A DNA stretch of 64,000 nucleotides from Pararhizobium polonicum. GTDB lineage: Bacteria; Pseudomonadota; Alphaproteobacteria; Rhizobiales; Rhizobiaceae. The DNA lies in NCBI RefSeq assembly GCF_001687365.1, contig NZ_LGLV01000011.1, positions 124,001 to 188,000 on the forward strand. The letters run 5' to 3'. The notes under the pieces are model-generated. The model was not told where the DNA came from, did not search any database, and saw only the letters and a list, made by a program, of their open reading frames with translations. Every line of letters begins with the position of its first letter. Position 1 is the first letter of the stretch. This document shows positions 51,765 through 62,855 of the stretch, one piece after another. The position numbers and the translations under genes are program-made.

Positions 51765-52579
51765 CATTCGGCGGCCAGGATGCCGGCGGCGCCGGTGAGA
51801 AGGGTGCGGGTCGCGGCGGTGACATCGTCCTTGCGCATCAGGCTTTCGCCGACGAGGAAGGTGGAGATGCCGCTCCTGGCCAGCCGGACGCAATCCTCGT
51901 GGCTGAAGATGCCGCTTTCGCCGACCAGCAATCGGTCCGCAGGCACCAGCGGCGCCAGTTTCTCCGACAGGGCGATATCGACCTCGAATGTCTTCAGGTT
52001 GCGATTGTTGATGCCGAGAAGCGGGGAGCTGAGTTTCAGTGCCCGCTCCAGTTCCTCCTCGTCATGGACTTCGACAAGCACATCCATGCCAAGCGAGAAA
52101 GCCTCATCCTCAAGCCGTTGCGCATCGCTGTCGTTGAGCGAGGCCATGATCAAAAGGATGCAATCGGCACCCCATGCTCGCGCTTCATGGACCTGATAGG
52201 TGTCGAACATGAAGTCCTTGCGCAGGGCCGGAAGCGAGCAGGCATCCCGCGCCGCCGTCAGGAATTCCGGAGCGCCCTGGAAACTCGGTTTGTCCGTGAG
52301 GACGGAAAGGCAGGCGGCGCCACCGGCCTCATAGGCTTTTGCCAGCAACGGCGGATTGAAATCCGGACGGATGAGGCCCTTGGAGGGGCTGGCCTTCTTG
52401 ATCTCGGCAATCAGACCGAAACCGCCTGCCGTCTGCTTAGCCTTCAGGGCATTCAGAAACCCACGTGGGGCTTCTTGATCGCCGGCCTTTGCCTTCAGTT
52501 CTGCAAGGCTGACGCTTGCCTTTGCAGCAGCGATCTCTTCGCGCTTGTAGATCTCGATCTTCTGCAGAATATCGGCCAT
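51764..52579 (-). CDS. trpC: Indole-3-glycerol phosphate synthase
   Basis: TrpC closes the indole ring from the ribulose phosphate intermediate in tryptophan synthesis. The 271-residue TIM-barrel enzyme shows [36 protein letters not shown] and [13 protein letters not shown], the phosphate- and substrate-binding loops. AAGGAGA precedes the start. It lies 11 bases after trpD and overlaps the moaC start by one base. The stand-alone form without TrpF is normal in alphaproteobacteria. Confidence 0.96.
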   Translation of the reverse strand: MADILQKIEIYKREEIAAAKASVSLAELKAKAGDQEAPRGFLNALKAKQTAGGFGLIAEIKKASPSKGLIRPDFNPPLLAKAYEAGGAACLSVLTDKPSFQGAPEFLTAARDACSLPALRKDFMFDTYQVHEARAWGADCILLIMASLNDSDAQRLEDEAFSLGMDVLVEVHDEEELERALKLSSPLLGINNRNLKTFEVDIALSEKLAPLVPADRLLVGESGIFSHEDCVRLARSGISTFLVGESLMRKDDVTAATRTLLTGAAGILAAE

Positions 52580-52590
52580 CGATCGTCTCC

Positions 52591-53604
52591 TTATGCTGCG
52601 TTCGAAACGCGGACAAGCCGCTCCAGCGTGGCATTGGCAGCGCCATTGCTCAGCGACTGGCGGGCGAGCGCCATGCCTTCACCCAGATCGGCGGCACGTC
52701 CGGCAATCACCAGCGAAGCGGCGGCATTGGCAAGGGAAATATCGCGATAGGGCGTCGCATCGCCTTCGAGAACACCCTTGAGGGCCACGGCATTGTACGC
52801 GCCATCGCCACCCTTCAGGTCTGCAAGCTGTACCGTTTCCAGCCCGAAATCGGCAGGCGTCAGTTCGAAGGTGCGGATCGAACCGTTTTCGAGCGCGGCG
52901 ACTTGCGTGACACCGGTCGTCGTGATTTCGTCCAGTCCCTCGCCATGGACGACCCACACGCTTTTCGAACCAAGGTCGCGCAGCACTTCTGCGACCGGCA
53001 CGAGCCATTGCGGGGCAAAGACGCCGACGAGCTGCTGCTTGACCCCGGCTGGGTTCGACAGAGGCCCAAGCAGGTTGAAGATTGTCCGCGTACCAAGCTC
53101 GACCCGTGTCGGTCCGACATGGCGCATCGCCGAATGATGCTGCTGGGCAAACATGAATCCGAGACCGGCTTCGGAAATGCAGCGTGCGATGGCATCCGGC
53201 CCGATATCGAGCTTCACGCCGAGGCAGGAAAGAGCATCGGCCGTACCCGACTTGGAGCTTAAAGCGCGGTTGCCGTGTTTTGCGACGGGGACGCCGGCGC
53301 CGGCGACGATCAGCGCGGCAAGCGTCGAGATATTGTAGGTTCCGGCACCATCGCCGCCGGTTCCGACGATATCGATGGCGTCGGACGGAGCCTCGACCGT
53401 CAGCATGCGTGCCCGCATCGCGCCGACCGCGCCGACGATTTCATCCACCGTCTCGCCGCGCACGCGCAGCGCCATCAGGAATCCGCCGATCTGCGAGGGC
53501 GTCGCTTCGCCGGACATGATGATTTCGAAGGCGGCGCGCGCATCCTCGCGGTTGAGCGCCTCGCCCGCTGCGGCCTTGGCGACGAAAGGCTTCAAGTCCG
53601 GCAT
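52591..53604 (-). CDS. trpD: Anthranilate phosphoribosyltransferase
   Basis: TrpD joins anthranilate to phosphoribosyl pyrophosphate. The 337-residue protein has the PRPP motif [40 protein letters not shown] and [13 protein letters not shown]-like ([13 protein letters not shown]), the standard blocks. AAAGGGA precedes the start. It lies 15 bases after the PpiD-like gene and 11 bases before trpC. The trpE/G genes are elsewhere. Confidence 0.96.
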   Translation of the reverse strand: MPDLKPFVAKAAAGEALNREDARAAFEIIMSGEATPSQIGGFLMALRVRGETVDEIVGAVGAMRARMLTVEAPSDAIDIVGTGGDGAGTYNISTLAALIVAGAGVPVAKHGNRALSSKSGTADALSCLGVKLDIGPDAIARCISEAGLGFMFAQQHHSAMRHVGPTRVELGTRTIFNLLGPLSNPAGVKQQLVGVFAPQWLVPVAEVLRDLGSKSVWVVHGEGLDEITTTGVTQVAALENGSIRTFELTPADFGLETVQLADLKGGDGAYNAVALKGVLEGDATPYRDISLANAAASLVIAGRAADLGEGMALARQSLSNGAANATLERLVRVSNAA

Positions 53605-53619
53605 GCTGATCCCTTTGCG

Positions 53620-55515
53620 TTACCGCTGTTGCGAGAGGGCGAGCTCGGCGAGCTGCTGATTGATCGTGACACCGTAGCCCTTCTGCAACTCGCTGACCAT
53701 CTGGTCGAGAATGTCGTCGCCGCTGGCCTGGGCGATGGCATTGATCTGCCGGTCGTCATTGTCCAGCGCGTCGCCTGGGTTGTTGTCATCCACTTCGGTG
53801 ACCTTCAGAAGGATCTGGCCTTCGCCACCGATACCGGCAGCATTGGCAACCAGGCCGTTTGCACCGCCAAAAGCGGCGCTGACTGCGGCAGGGCTCAGAG
53901 CTGCGTCTTCGGCGGCGCGGCGCAGTCCGGACTTGGTTTCGACGGCGATGCCGAGTTCGGCTGCAATCGCGGCCAGCGTCTCACCCTTCTCGACCCGGGC
54001 CTTCAGCTCGACGGCCTTTGCGGCCAGCTCGTTGCGCTGCTGCTCCGCGGTCCAGTCGGAGACGACCTTTTCGCGGGCTTCATCCAGCGTGCGGTCACGC
54101 GATGGCGTCACTTCATCGACGTCGAACCAGACATAGCCGTCACGGCCGAGATTGACCGGCAGGGTCTCCCCGCCCACTTCAGCCTTGAAGGCTTCCTGCA
54201 GCAGCGATCTTGCTTCGGGGATACCGGCAATTGCCTCGCCGTTCGCATCGTTGCCACGGGCATCGACGGCGTTGAGGACAACCAGCTTGAGGTTCGTCTG
54301 GTCGGCCGCTTCCTTCATCGAGGCACCCGAAACGCGGGCATCCTCGAATTTGTCATGGATGGACATGATCTCGTTGCCGGCGTTCGTCAGGGCCAGTTCC
54401 TGGCGCAATTCATCCTTGACGTCGTCATAGGCGCGAACGGTTTCCGGCTTGATGTTGGTGATGCGCAGGATGACCGGGCCGAAGGCGCCGTCGATCACCG
54501 GTGTCGTCTGGCCATCGGCGATAACGGCAAAAGCGGCATCGCCGAGCTTGGCGTCGGGCATCCGGTCGCGGGTGAAATCACCGAGCAGCACGTCGCTGGC
54601 GGTCTTGCCCGAAGCGGTGACCAGAGCATCGAAGCTCGTTCCGGTGGAGAGCTTGACTGCCGCAGCGTCAGCGTCCGCACGCGAGGGGAAGGAAAGCTGT
54701 TCGACGGTGCGGGTTGCCGGCGTGCTGAAGCTGTTCTTGCGCTTCTCGTAGTCGGCGCGCAGCTCGTCTTCGGTAACGGAAGCAGGATCGGCGATATCGG
54801 CCGGTTCCAGCTTCACATAGCTGATCTTGCGGAATTCCGGTGCGCGGTACTCGGCCTTGTGGCTTTCGAACCAGGGCTGAAGCACCTCGTCGGACGGCGC
54901 CTTGACCGGATCGACATTGGCATTGGACAAAAGCAGATAGTCGATCGTGCGCGTCTGGTTGCGGTATTGGCGCAGCGCGTCGGCCAGCACCTTCGGCGGC
55001 GTGTAGCCGTCCGACAGCGCTTCGACGACCTGCGAGCGCACGGCGACCTGGCTGCGGTTGCTGATGTAGTCCTGCTCGCGCAGTCCGGCATTGCGCAGGA
55101 CGCTGGAGAAAGTCGTGCGGTCAAACTGGCCGTTGACGCCCTTGAATGCCGGATCCTCGCTGATCAGCGTTGCCAGCCGGTCCTGCGACAGGCCGAGGTT
55201 CATGTTCTCCGACAGCTGGTCGAGCGTCGCGCCGGCGACGAGCTGCGAGTACACCTGCGCTTCGACGCCGAAGGCCTTGGCCTGTTCGCGGCTCAGCCGC
55301 GTACCGAACTGCCGGGAAAGCTGGGCCACCTGCCGCTCGTAGGCGAGGCGGAAATCGCTGGGCGACACCTTGATGTCGCCAACCGTCACAACGGCGTCTG
55401 ACGATCCTGGTACAAGCGACGTGGACACACCCCAGACACCGAAGGAAAGAACAAGAAGGACCAAGAGCCCTTTGACAACCCAAGTCTGGGCGCCTTTTCT
55501 CAGGAATTCAAGCAT
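53620..55515 (-). CDS. PpiD/SurA-type peptidyl-prolyl isomerase, membrane-anchored
   Basis: A 631-residue periplasmic folding factor. The N-terminal part has one membrane helix (WVVKGLLVLLVLSFGVWGV, about residues 12-30), then the SurA-N-like chaperone domain (VGDIKVSPSDFRLAYERQV) and a central parvulin-like region. The parvulin consensus is weak (LEPADIADPASVTEDEL...), so catalytic activity is uncertain. Acts on outer-membrane or secreted proteins in PpiD relatives. GAGG lies upstream of the start. It is the first gene of a minus-strand run with trpD, trpC, moaC and moeA. Confidence 0.87.
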   Translation of the reverse strand: MLEFLRKGAQTWVVKGLLVLLVLSFGVWGVSTSLVPGSSDAVVTVGDIKVSPSDFRLAYERQVAQLSRQFGTRLSREQAKAFGVEAQVYSQLVAGATLDQLSENMNLGLSQDRLATLISEDPAFKGVNGQFDRTTFSSVLRNAGLREQDYISNRSQVAVRSQVVEALSDGYTPPKVLADALRQYRNQTRTIDYLLLSNANVDPVKAPSDEVLQPWFESHKAEYRAPEFRKISYVKLEPADIADPASVTEDELRADYEKRKNSFSTPATRTVEQLSFPSRADADAAAVKLSTGTSFDALVTASGKTASDVLLGDFTRDRMPDAKLGDAAFAVIADGQTTPVIDGAFGPVILRITNIKPETVRAYDDVKDELRQELALTNAGNEIMSIHDKFEDARVSGASMKEAADQTNLKLVVLNAVDARGNDANGEAIAGIPEARSLLQEAFKAEVGGETLPVNLGRDGYVWFDVDEVTPSRDRTLDEAREKVVSDWTAEQQRNELAAKAVELKARVEKGETLAAIAAELGIAVETKSGLRRAAEDAALSPAAVSAAFGGANGLVANAAGIGGEGQILLKVTEVDDNNPGDALDNDDRQINAIAQASGDDILDQMVSELQKGYGVTINQQLAELALSQQR

Positions 55516-55897
55516 GGGACTGCATACCTCGTCGCAATTTCATGGCCGCCGGACGGCAACCGGTTTCGTTCCTTAGAGCAATCCGAGCCGGAATTGAAGG
55601 GTTGAGGCGCGCAAAAAATCAGGGAAACCGGCTGTGGCGCAGGCGAATGCGAATAGCCCCGGAAAGATAGGCCGCCGATGGCGTGTCAAATGCTTCGAAG
55701 GCGGCGCAATATCTCTTCCACAGCTTGCCGTTTGAAGACCGAAACATGTCGGAATCGTTAGCCGGCAATCGAAAAATATCTGCCATTATCGGCCACTGCA
55801 CGCGTGATAGCGCCTCTGAAACTGCTAATGTTGACCTGCCAGAATATGCCGACTCGCTTCTCGCGCAGCAATCTCGGCGGGATAGCCGGAGTACCGA
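55516..55897. other. Divergent intergenic region
   Basis: About 382 bases between the divergent PpiD-like gene and the Na/Pi transporter. It must contain both promoters. TTGACC at about 55833 is a possible -35 for the plus-strand gene, without a clear -10. No RNA gene or open frame of merit is seen. Confidence 0.5.
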
Positions 55898-57544
55898 ATG
55901 GAATCCATCATCGTCATGGTCAACCTTTTTGGAGCAGTCGCGCTGCTGCTCTTTGGCCTGTCGCAGGTCAAGGAAGGGGCGACGCGTGCTTTCGGCATCA
56001 AGCTGCGGACCGGGTTGGCGCAGGGGACCAGTGGACCGGTACGCTCGTTTGTCGGTGGCTTCGTCGCAACGGTCGCGCTTCAGAGCTCTACCGCGACCGC
56101 GCTGATGATCGCGTCTTTTGTCGAAAAGGGACTGGTGCGTGCGCGCATGGCGCAGATCGTGCTGCTGGGCGCTAACGTCGGAACGGCGGTCACCGCCTGG
56201 ATCGTCGCGACCGGCATCGACTGGCTGTCGCCGCTGCTCATTCTTGCCGGCGTCATGCTCTATCGGGCGGGGCGGTCAAGTGCCCAGCAGGGGGCGGGCA
56301 CCGCTCTGGTCGGCATCGGGCTGATGCTGTTGTCGCTGCATCTGCTTGGGCTGGCGACGGAGCCGATGCGGCAATCGCCGGCGCTTGGCGCATTCCTCAC
56401 CATGCTCGACAGCGCCTGGCCTGTCGCACTGATTTTCGCCGCCGTGCTTGCCTTCGTCTCGTCCTCCAGCCTTGCGGTCGTGGTTCTCATCCTGTCGCTG
56501 TCGTCGGCCGGGATCCTGTCGTCCGGGCTGACGATCGCGCTGGTCCTCGGTGCCAATCTCGGCGGCGCCGTGCCGCCGGTCATGGCGACGCTGTCGGCTT
56601 CCGCTTCCGCCCGGCGAGTGACGGCCGGCAATCTCGTCGTTCGCGCCATCGGCTGCCTGATCGCGTTGTCGGTGGCGGCACCGGTGGCGGGTTTTCTCCA
56701 GACGCTGCCTTTATCGCCAGCAAAACTGCCGGTCGATATTCATCTGCTCTTCAACGTCGCACTCGCCATTCTGGCCTGGCCGTTTTCGTCTCTGCTGTCG
56801 GCCACCATGCTCCGGCTCATCCCGGACGAACCCAAAACGGAGACCGGGCCGCTCTATCTCGACGACAGGGCGCTGGCGACACCGGTCATCGCCCTTTCGG
56901 GAGCGACCCGGGAAGTCCTGCGCGTCGGCGATCTGATCGAAGCGATGCTGATCGGCACGATGAATGCGTTCAATCGTAATGATCTTGCCGAACTGAAGGA
57001 CATCGGAAAGCTGGAGAAACAGGTGGACCTGCTGCAGCAGGAGGTCAAACTCTACCTGTCCCGGCTCGGGCGCAGCGGCCTGAGCGATGACAATGGACGA
57101 CGCTCCATCGTCATCATCGATTATGCCATCAACCTCGAACATATCGGCGACATCATCGAAAAGGGCCTGACGGAACAGGTCAAGAAGAAGATCGACAACG
57201 GTCTCAAATTTTCCGAGGACGGCTATCAGGAACTGACGACGCTGTTCAATCTCACCATCGACAATCTGCGCATAGCCCAGACCATCTTCGTCACGCGGGA
57301 TGCGGATCTGGCCCGCCATCTGATGGAGGTGAAGGTCGATGTTCGCCACATGGAGAAACGCTCGTCCGAGCGTCATCTGGAGCGTCTGCGTGACGGCCGC
57401 GCCGATAGCCTGCAGACGAGTTCGCTGCATCTGGATATTTTGCGCGATCTCAAGCGCATCAATGCGCATATCGTCTCCGTCGCGCATCCTATACTGGATG
57501 AAAGCGGCCTGCTGACCGAGAGCCGTTTGCGGCTGCCGCACTGA
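55898..57544 (+). CDS. Na+/phosphate cotransporter with PhoU-like domain
   Basis: A 548-residue NptA/SLC34-type protein. The N-terminal part has two repeats of the membrane core, each with the QSSTATALMIASF / SSSSLAVVVLILSLSSAG signature. The C-terminal 200 residues form a PhoU-like helical domain (IDYAINLEHIGDIIEKGLTE, then a helical DADLARHLMEV end). It would import phosphate with sodium; the PhoU-like part may regulate. GGAG lies 6 bases before the start. It is divergent from ppiD and convergent with the membrane protein gene at 57552. Confidence 0.9.
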   Translation: MESIIVMVNLFGAVALLLFGLSQVKEGATRAFGIKLRTGLAQGTSGPVRSFVGGFVATVALQSSTATALMIASFVEKGLVRARMAQIVLLGANVGTAVTAWIVATGIDWLSPLLILAGVMLYRAGRSSAQQGAGTALVGIGLMLLSLHLLGLATEPMRQSPALGAFLTMLDSAWPVALIFAAVLAFVSSSSLAVVVLILSLSSAGILSSGLTIALVLGANLGGAVPPVMATLSASASARRVTAGNLVVRAIGCLIALSVAAPVAGFLQTLPLSPAKLPVDIHLLFNVALAILAWPFSSLLSATMLRLIPDEPKTETGPLYLDDRALATPVIALSGATREVLRVGDLIEAMLIGTMNAFNRNDLAELKDIGKLEKQVDLLQQEVKLYLSRLGRSGLSDDNGRRSIVIIDYAINLEHIGDIIEKGLTEQVKKKIDNGLKFSEDGYQELTTLFNLTIDNLRIAQTIFVTRDADLARHLMEVKVDVRHMEKRSSERHLERLRDGRADSLQTSSLHLDILRDLKRINAHIVSVAHPILDESGLLTESRLRLPH

Positions 57545-57551
57545 CGATAGG

Positions 57552-59330
57552 CTAAGGTTTCGCGGCAATTCCGTTGCGCACGAAGGCGTCGAAGCACGGC
57601 GTCAGTGTGATGCGGCGATGACCGGCGGCAAGGATCGGCTCGTAAAGGTTCAGCAGTTTCAGCCGCGCGGTGGTCGGCGGGCATGTCGGGTAGAGCGCGA
57701 GATCGACGGCGGCGACAGCCTCGCGGACACGCTGGTCCGGCGGCGGCACGGCGCGGTAGGGGTCGGCACCGATGGCGATGTAGCGGGGCGCATGCCGGTC
57801 CATCAGCCAGGGAAACGGATTGGTGAAGTCGATCGTCATGATCGTCTCGAAGCGGACATTGTTGGCCGTTTCAAACGCATGAATTGCCGAGACGGCTTCA
57901 TCGGCGCTGCGCAACCACAGAGCCTGGAAATCGAAGTCGCTATAGAGCAGGAACGACGGCAGTTCGCCGTCTGAGGCCAGCGCCTCATAGGCGGGACGGT
58001 AAGCCGTGTAGTTGGCGCGCAGGCGCTCTGTGCGCAGGCTGAGCAGGTCACGAAGACCAACGGCGCCCATGCTTTTCAGGTTATGGTGTTCGAGCGGCGT
58101 GTTGTGGATGGCGCCAATCCAGGCACGTGCCGATTTCTGGGCGATAACGGCCACCGGCGGCAATGCAGCGGACAATGACAGCACCGCAATGGTCGCGAAC
58201 GCGACGGAGGGGCCTCTTTGCCGGTAGCTCAAGAGCATGATGCCAAGCAGCAGCGGCCACAGGAAGATGAATGCCTGGCTGCCGGTATTCTGGCTTTCGA
58301 ACAGCAGGCCAGCGACGACAAAACTCGCCAGCCAGAAAAACGGCTGATCGGCGGCTTCGCCGAAAGCGGCGAAACCCGGTTTTTGGGTGAAAGCGCGAAT
58401 TTTCCCATAAAACGCGGAAAAACCGTTGAAAAATAATATGAAGCCGAGAAGGCCGCACGCCAGGATTATACCGAAATTGATCGAGGCAGCCTGCAGCAGA
58501 CGCGGCAGCAGGCTGGTGTCGTTGATCAAGACCAGTGACAGGATATCGGCGACATAGGCTGACACGATGCCGGAGGCGGCTTCGAGCACAGCGATCGCCG
58601 CAAAGAAGAAGATGCCGGCGGCAAGGGCTGCGCGCAGCGGTAAGCGCCCGGCCACAAAAGCCATCAGGCAGAGGATGACACCCGCGGCAACGCCGGTGAC
58701 CTTGATGAACAGCAGGCCAAGCATGGCAAGCGCGGTCACGGCCGCCAGTGTTTTCCATCCGCGCACGAAAACCAGGCCTGCGGCGAGCACATAGAGCAGC
58801 TGGCAGATCTGGCGATTGTAAATTCCGAAACCGTCGGAGCCCGGATAGGGGTAAAACTCTCCGGTGTTGAACGGCAGGAGCGAAAAGAACAGGAAGGGGA
58901 GCAGCAGGCCGTAGGCGATGGCGGCCGAGCGTTTCTGCACATCCCAGACGATCAGCGCCATCAACGGGACGGTCACGGTCATGAGCGACCAGCTGGACAG
59001 AAGAAGTGCATGGCCATTCGGAAACAGGGAAAGCCATCCGGCAAACAGATAGTAGCCGAGGCCGCCGACCGGCGCGAAAAAGTCGACCGATGGGATCTGG
59101 CCGTCGGAAATCCGATTGGCCGCGTCGAGATAGATATAGTGATCCCAGTACATCGGACCGATCGGCATGATGACCGTCGCCATCAGTGCCAGCGGCATGC
59201 AGGCAACGGCCAATGCCAATACGATCAGCGGCTGCCGTGCGAGCGTCGCACCAAGGCCGTCGCGCCAAAATGACCAGGGGCGGGCGGAAGGCACTGTGTC
59301 GGTTGATGAAGCCTGCATCGTCGGTATCAT
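57552..59330 (-). CDS. Large polytopic membrane protein, possible GT39-like glycosyltransferase
   Basis: A 592-residue protein with 10 or more hydrophobic helices and a C-terminal soluble domain of about 160 residues. An early Asp in WDHYIYLDAANRISDGQIPSVDFFAPVGG, shortly after the first helix, is where GT-C glycosyltransferases of the PMT/ArnT type keep their catalytic acids, but no family is certain. It could act on lipid-linked sugars at the periplasmic side (inference). The start is uncertain between 59330 and 59318. No neighbours suggest a pathway. Confidence 0.7.
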   Translation of the reverse strand: MIPTMQASSTDTVPSARPWSFWRDGLGATLARQPLIVLALAVACMPLALMATVIMPIGPMYWDHYIYLDAANRISDGQIPSVDFFAPVGGLGYYLFAGWLSLFPNGHALLLSSWSLMTVTVPLMALIVWDVQKRSAAIAYGLLLPFLFFSLLPFNTGEFYPYPGSDGFGIYNRQICQLLYVLAAGLVFVRGWKTLAAVTALAMLGLLFIKVTGVAAGVILCLMAFVAGRLPLRAALAAGIFFFAAIAVLEAASGIVSAYVADILSLVLINDTSLLPRLLQAASINFGIILACGLLGFILFFNGFSAFYGKIRAFTQKPGFAAFGEAADQPFFWLASFVVAGLLFESQNTGSQAFIFLWPLLLGIMLLSYRQRGPSVAFATIAVLSLSAALPPVAVIAQKSARAWIGAIHNTPLEHHNLKSMGAVGLRDLLSLRTERLRANYTAYRPAYEALASDGELPSFLLYSDFDFQALWLRSADEAVSAIHAFETANNVRFETIMTIDFTNPFPWLMDRHAPRYIAIGADPYRAVPPPDQRVREAVAAVDLALYPTCPPTTARLKLLNLYEPILAAGHRRITLTPCFDAFVRNGIAAKP

Positions 59331-59510
59331 TCCCGGCCATCGGAACCGTCAAACACGGTCATTCTCCGCTTATGACAGGATCGGGTTTTATCCGGGTTAA
59401 CATGGCCGTTCTCACGTGGATTATGTTTCTTGCAATCTCTTCCTGCTATGTAACGGGCAGAATCGTGACCGGCTTTAACGCCGGGAGGCCATAAAGACGG
59501 GAGAACGAGA

Positions 59511-60866
59511 ATGAAGCGCACATGCCTGGCGATCGTTTTGGCGGCGGGAGAGAGCACCCGGATGAAGTCATCCATGTCGAAGGTGCTGCATCCGGTTGCC
59601 GGCCGGCCGATGATTGCCCACGTGGTTGAGTCGCTCGTCAATGCTTCGATTTCGTCCGCCGCACTTGTCCTTGGCCGCGACGCCGATGCGGTCGCAACTG
59701 CGGCCGCCCGTGACGACATCGAACTGTCCGCATTTCTCCAGAAGGAGCGCCTCGGTACCGGCCATGCCGTTCTGGCCGCGAGGGAGGCCATTGCCAGGGG
59801 CTATGACGATATTCTTGTCGTGTTCGGCGATACGCCGCTGATCACCGCGGCACCGCTTCTGGCGGCCCGGCAGGGGCTGGCCGATGGAAACGACGTGGTC
59901 GTCATCGGCTTTCAGACGGCTGATCCGACCGGCTACGGCAGGCTGCTTGTCGAGAATGGCGCGCTTCTGGCGATCCGCGAGCAGAAGGATGCGACCGAGG
60001 ATGAACAGAAGATCACCTATTGCAACGGCGGCCTGATGGCGATCAACGGTGCCAAGGCGCTGGAACTGCTCGGCAAGATCGGCAATGCCAACGCCAAGGG
60101 CGAATATTACCTGACGGATATCGTCGAGATCGTTCGCGCCGAGGGCGGCAGAGCCATCGCCGTCGAGGCACCGGAAACGGAACTGACCGGCTGCAACAAC
60201 CGCGCCGAACTGGCGGCGATCGAGGCGATCTGGCAAAAACGCCGCCGTCACGAGCTGATGGTATCAGGCGTATCGATGATCGCGCCGGAAACCGTTTTTC
60301 TCGCCTTCGATACGCAGATCGGCCAGGATGTGCTGATCGAGCCGAACGTCGTCTTCGGTCCGGGCGTGACCATCGAAAGCGGTGCGATCATCCACGCCTT
60401 TTCCCATCTTGAAGGCGCGCATGTCGGTGCAGGCGCGACCGTTGGTCCCTATGCGCGGCTGCGTCCGGGTGCCAATCTGGGGCCGGATTCGAAGGTCGGA
60501 AATTTCTGCGAAGTGAAGAAGGCCGAAATCGGCGCCGGCGCCAAGGTCAATCATCTCACCTATATCGGCGATGCCTTCATCGGCGAAAAGACCAATATCG
60601 GCGCGGGTACGATCACCTGTAACTATGATGGCGTCAACAAGCACATCACCCGCATCGGCGCGAATGCCTTTATCGGTTCGAACTCGTCTCTCGTGGCGCC
60701 GGTCTCTGTCGGAGATGGCGCTCTGGTTGCATCCGGCAGCGTGATTACGCAGGATGTTCCAGCGGACGCGGTGGCTTTCGGCCGGGCGCGTCAGGAGATC
60801 AAATCGGGGTGGGCAAAAATCTTGCGGGAGCGGTATCTGGCCGAAAAGGCTGCCAAAAAGAAGTAG
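59511..60866 (+). CDS. glmU: Bifunctional GlmU (UDP-GlcNAc pyrophosphorylase / GlcN-1-P acetyltransferase)
   Basis: GlmU acetylates glucosamine-1-phosphate and then forms UDP-GlcNAc, the precursor of peptidoglycan and lipopolysaccharide. The 451-residue protein has the N-terminal uridyltransferase start [22 protein letters not shown] and YCNGGLMAI, and a C-terminal left-handed beta helix with hexapeptide repeats ([23 protein letters not shown] type) ending in [10 protein letters not shown] and the active-site His. GGGAGAA lies upstream. glmS follows after 162 bases. Confidence 0.96.
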   Translation: MKRTCLAIVLAAGESTRMKSSMSKVLHPVAGRPMIAHVVESLVNASISSAALVLGRDADAVATAAARDDIELSAFLQKERLGTGHAVLAAREAIARGYDDILVVFGDTPLITAAPLLAARQGLADGNDVVVIGFQTADPTGYGRLLVENGALLAIREQKDATEDEQKITYCNGGLMAINGAKALELLGKIGNANAKGEYYLTDIVEIVRAEGGRAIAVEAPETELTGCNNRAELAAIEAIWQKRRRHELMVSGVSMIAPETVFLAFDTQIGQDVLIEPNVVFGPGVTIESGAIIHAFSHLEGAHVGAGATVGPYARLRPGANLGPDSKVGNFCEVKKAEIGAGAKVNHLTYIGDAFIGEKTNIGAGTITCNYDGVNKHITRIGANAFIGSNSSLVAPVSVGDGALVASGSVITQDVPADAVAFGRARQEIKSGWAKILRERYLAEKAAKKK

Positions 60867-61028
60867 CCGGCTGCCGCGCCACGGTTAAAACCTGAAACCG
60901 AAAGTGAGTTTCGGGCCGATTGCGCATTTTTCGAAATTCGATACCAAAGCGGCATCTGAAAATGAACTTTGACCGGCATGCCTTTCATCTGCTGCCGGTC
61001 ACACCAAAGAATTGCGGAGAAGAACTCT

Positions 61029-62855
61029 ATGTGTGGCATCGTCGGTATCGTTGGAAATCAGCCTGTCTCCGAACGCCTTGTCGATGCCCTGAAACGGCTC
61101 GAATATCGCGGTTATGATTCCGCCGGTGTCGCGACGATCCATGACGGCGTTCTTGAACGCCGTCGCGCCGAGGGCAAGCTGGTCAATCTGGAAACCAGGC
61201 TGCGCGGCGAGCCGCTGGCAGGCTTGACCGGCATCGCCCATACGCGCTGGGCAACTCATGGCGCGCCGACCGAAAACAACGCCCATCCGCATTTCACCGA
61301 CGGCGTTGCCGTTGTCCACAACGGCATCATCGAGAATTTTTCCGAACTGAAGGACCAGCTTGCCGCAGCAGGCGCCTCGTTCCAGACGCAGACCGATACC
61401 GAAGTCGTGGCGCAACTGCTTGCCAAGCTGATCCGTGATGGCATGAGCCAGCGGGAGGCCATGCAGGCGATGCTTCGCCGTGTCACCGGCGCCTATGCGC
61501 TTGCCGTGATCTTTCAGGATGCCCCGGGCACGATCATGGCCGCTCGCAGCGGACCGCCGCTCGCCGTCGGTTTCGGCAAGGGCGAAATGTTCCTTGGTTC
61601 CGACGCCATCGCGCTGTCGCCCTTCACCAATGAAATTACCTATCTGATCGATGGCGACTGGGCGGTTCTGACGGCCAACAGCATCGAAATCCTCGATCAT
61701 GACGGCAAGCCGGTCTCCCGCCCGCGTCAGGTCTCTGTCGCCGCCGCCTATATGGTCGACAAGGGCAATCACCGTCATTTCATGGAAAAGGAAATCTACG
61801 AGCAGCCGGAAGTGATTTCGCATGCGCTCGCCCATTACGTCGATTTCATCGAGAACCGGGTCAATCCGATCGCCGCCGCGATCGATTTCGCCAAGGTTCC
61901 GAGCCTTGCGATCTCCGCCTGCGGCACCGCCTATCTGGCCGGCCTCGTCGGCAAATACTGGTTCGAGCGTTACGCCCGCCTGCCGGTCGAAATCGACGTG
62001 GCCTCCGAATTCCGCTACCGCGACATTCCGCTGTCGCCGCAATCCGCAGCCCTGTTCATCTCGCAGTCCGGCGAAACGGCCGATACACTGGCTTCGCTGC
62101 GTTATTGCAAGGAAAACGGCCTGAAGATCGGCGCCGTCGTCAACGTCAAGGAATCGACGATTGCGCGGGAATCCGATGCGATCTTCCCGATTCTCGCCGG
62201 TCCGGAAATCGGCGTTGCCTCGACCAAGGCCTTCACCTGCCAGCTTTCTGTGCTTGCAGCTCTTGCGATCGGTGCCGGCCGTGCACGTGGGACGGTTTCG
62301 GAGGCTGAGGAGAAGCAGTTGGTCCGCCATCTCGCCGAAATGCCGCGCATCATGGGCAAGGTACTCAACAGCATCCAGCCGGCGATCGAAAACCTGTCGC
62401 GCGAACTGTCGAAATGCAAGGACGTGCTTTATCTCGGTCGTGGTACCAGCTATCCGCTGGCCATGGAAGGCGCGCTGAAGCTCAAGGAAATCTCCTATAT
62501 TCATGCCGAAGGCTATGCTGCCGGCGAGCTGAAGCACGGCCCGATCGCGCTGATCGACGAAAACATGCCTGTTATCGTCATCGCGCCACACGACCGTTTC
62601 TTCGAAAAGACGGTATCGAACATGCAGGAAGTCGCCGCGCGCGGCGGCCGCATCATCTTCATCACCGACGAGAAGGGGGCCGCTGCCTCCAAGCTCGAAA
62701 CGATGAGCACGATCATCCTGCCGAATGTCGACGAGATCATCGCACCGATGATCTTCTCGCTGCCGATCCAGCTGCTCGCCTATCACACGGCCGTCTTCAT
62801 GGGCACCGACGTCGATCAGCCGCGCAACCTGGCCAAATCGGTTACCGTGGAATGA
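61029..62855 (+). CDS. glmS: Glucosamine-fructose-6-phosphate aminotransferase (isomerising)
   Basis: GlmS makes glucosamine-6-phosphate from fructose-6-phosphate and glutamine, the first step of amino-sugar synthesis. The 608-residue protein begins with the catalytic Cys (MCGIVGIVGN; Cys becomes residue 1 after Met removal) in the glutaminase domain (RLEYRGYDSAG; ARWATHG-like HTRWATHG), followed by two SIS sugar isomerase domains (SACGTAYLAG; SQSGETADTLASL) and the C-terminal KSVTVE end. GGAGAAGAAC precedes the start at 61029. The stop overlaps the GNAT gene. glmU and glmS together supply UDP-GlcNAc. Confidence 0.96.
   Translation: MCGIVGIVGNQPVSERLVDALKRLEYRGYDSAGVATIHDGVLERRRAEGKLVNLETRLRGEPLAGLTGIAHTRWATHGAPTENNAHPHFTDGVAVVHNGIIENFSELKDQLAAAGASFQTQTDTEVVAQLLAKLIRDGMSQREAMQAMLRRVTGAYALAVIFQDAPGTIMAARSGPPLAVGFGKGEMFLGSDAIALSPFTNEITYLIDGDWAVLTANSIEILDHDGKPVSRPRQVSVAAAYMVDKGNHRHFMEKEIYEQPEVISHALAHYVDFIENRVNPIAAAIDFAKVPSLAISACGTAYLAGLVGKYWFERYARLPVEIDVASEFRYRDIPLSPQSAALFISQSGETADTLASLRYCKENGLKIGAVVNVKESTIARESDAIFPILAGPEIGVASTKAFTCQLSVLAALAIGAGRARGTVSEAEEKQLVRHLAEMPRIMGKVLNSIQPAIENLSRELSKCKDVLYLGRGTSYPLAMEGALKLKEISYIHAEGYAAGELKHGPIALIDENMPVIVIAPHDRFFEKTVSNMQEVAARGGRIIFITDEKGAAASKLETMSTIILPNVDEIIAPMIFSLPIQLLAYHTAVFMGTDVDQPRNLAKSVTVE

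Noticed and set aside
53275-55401. 708-residue frame antisense to the PpiD-like gene and trpD
   Set aside because: It crosses the two-gene boundary and has no domain, while both minus-strand genes have clear family motifs.
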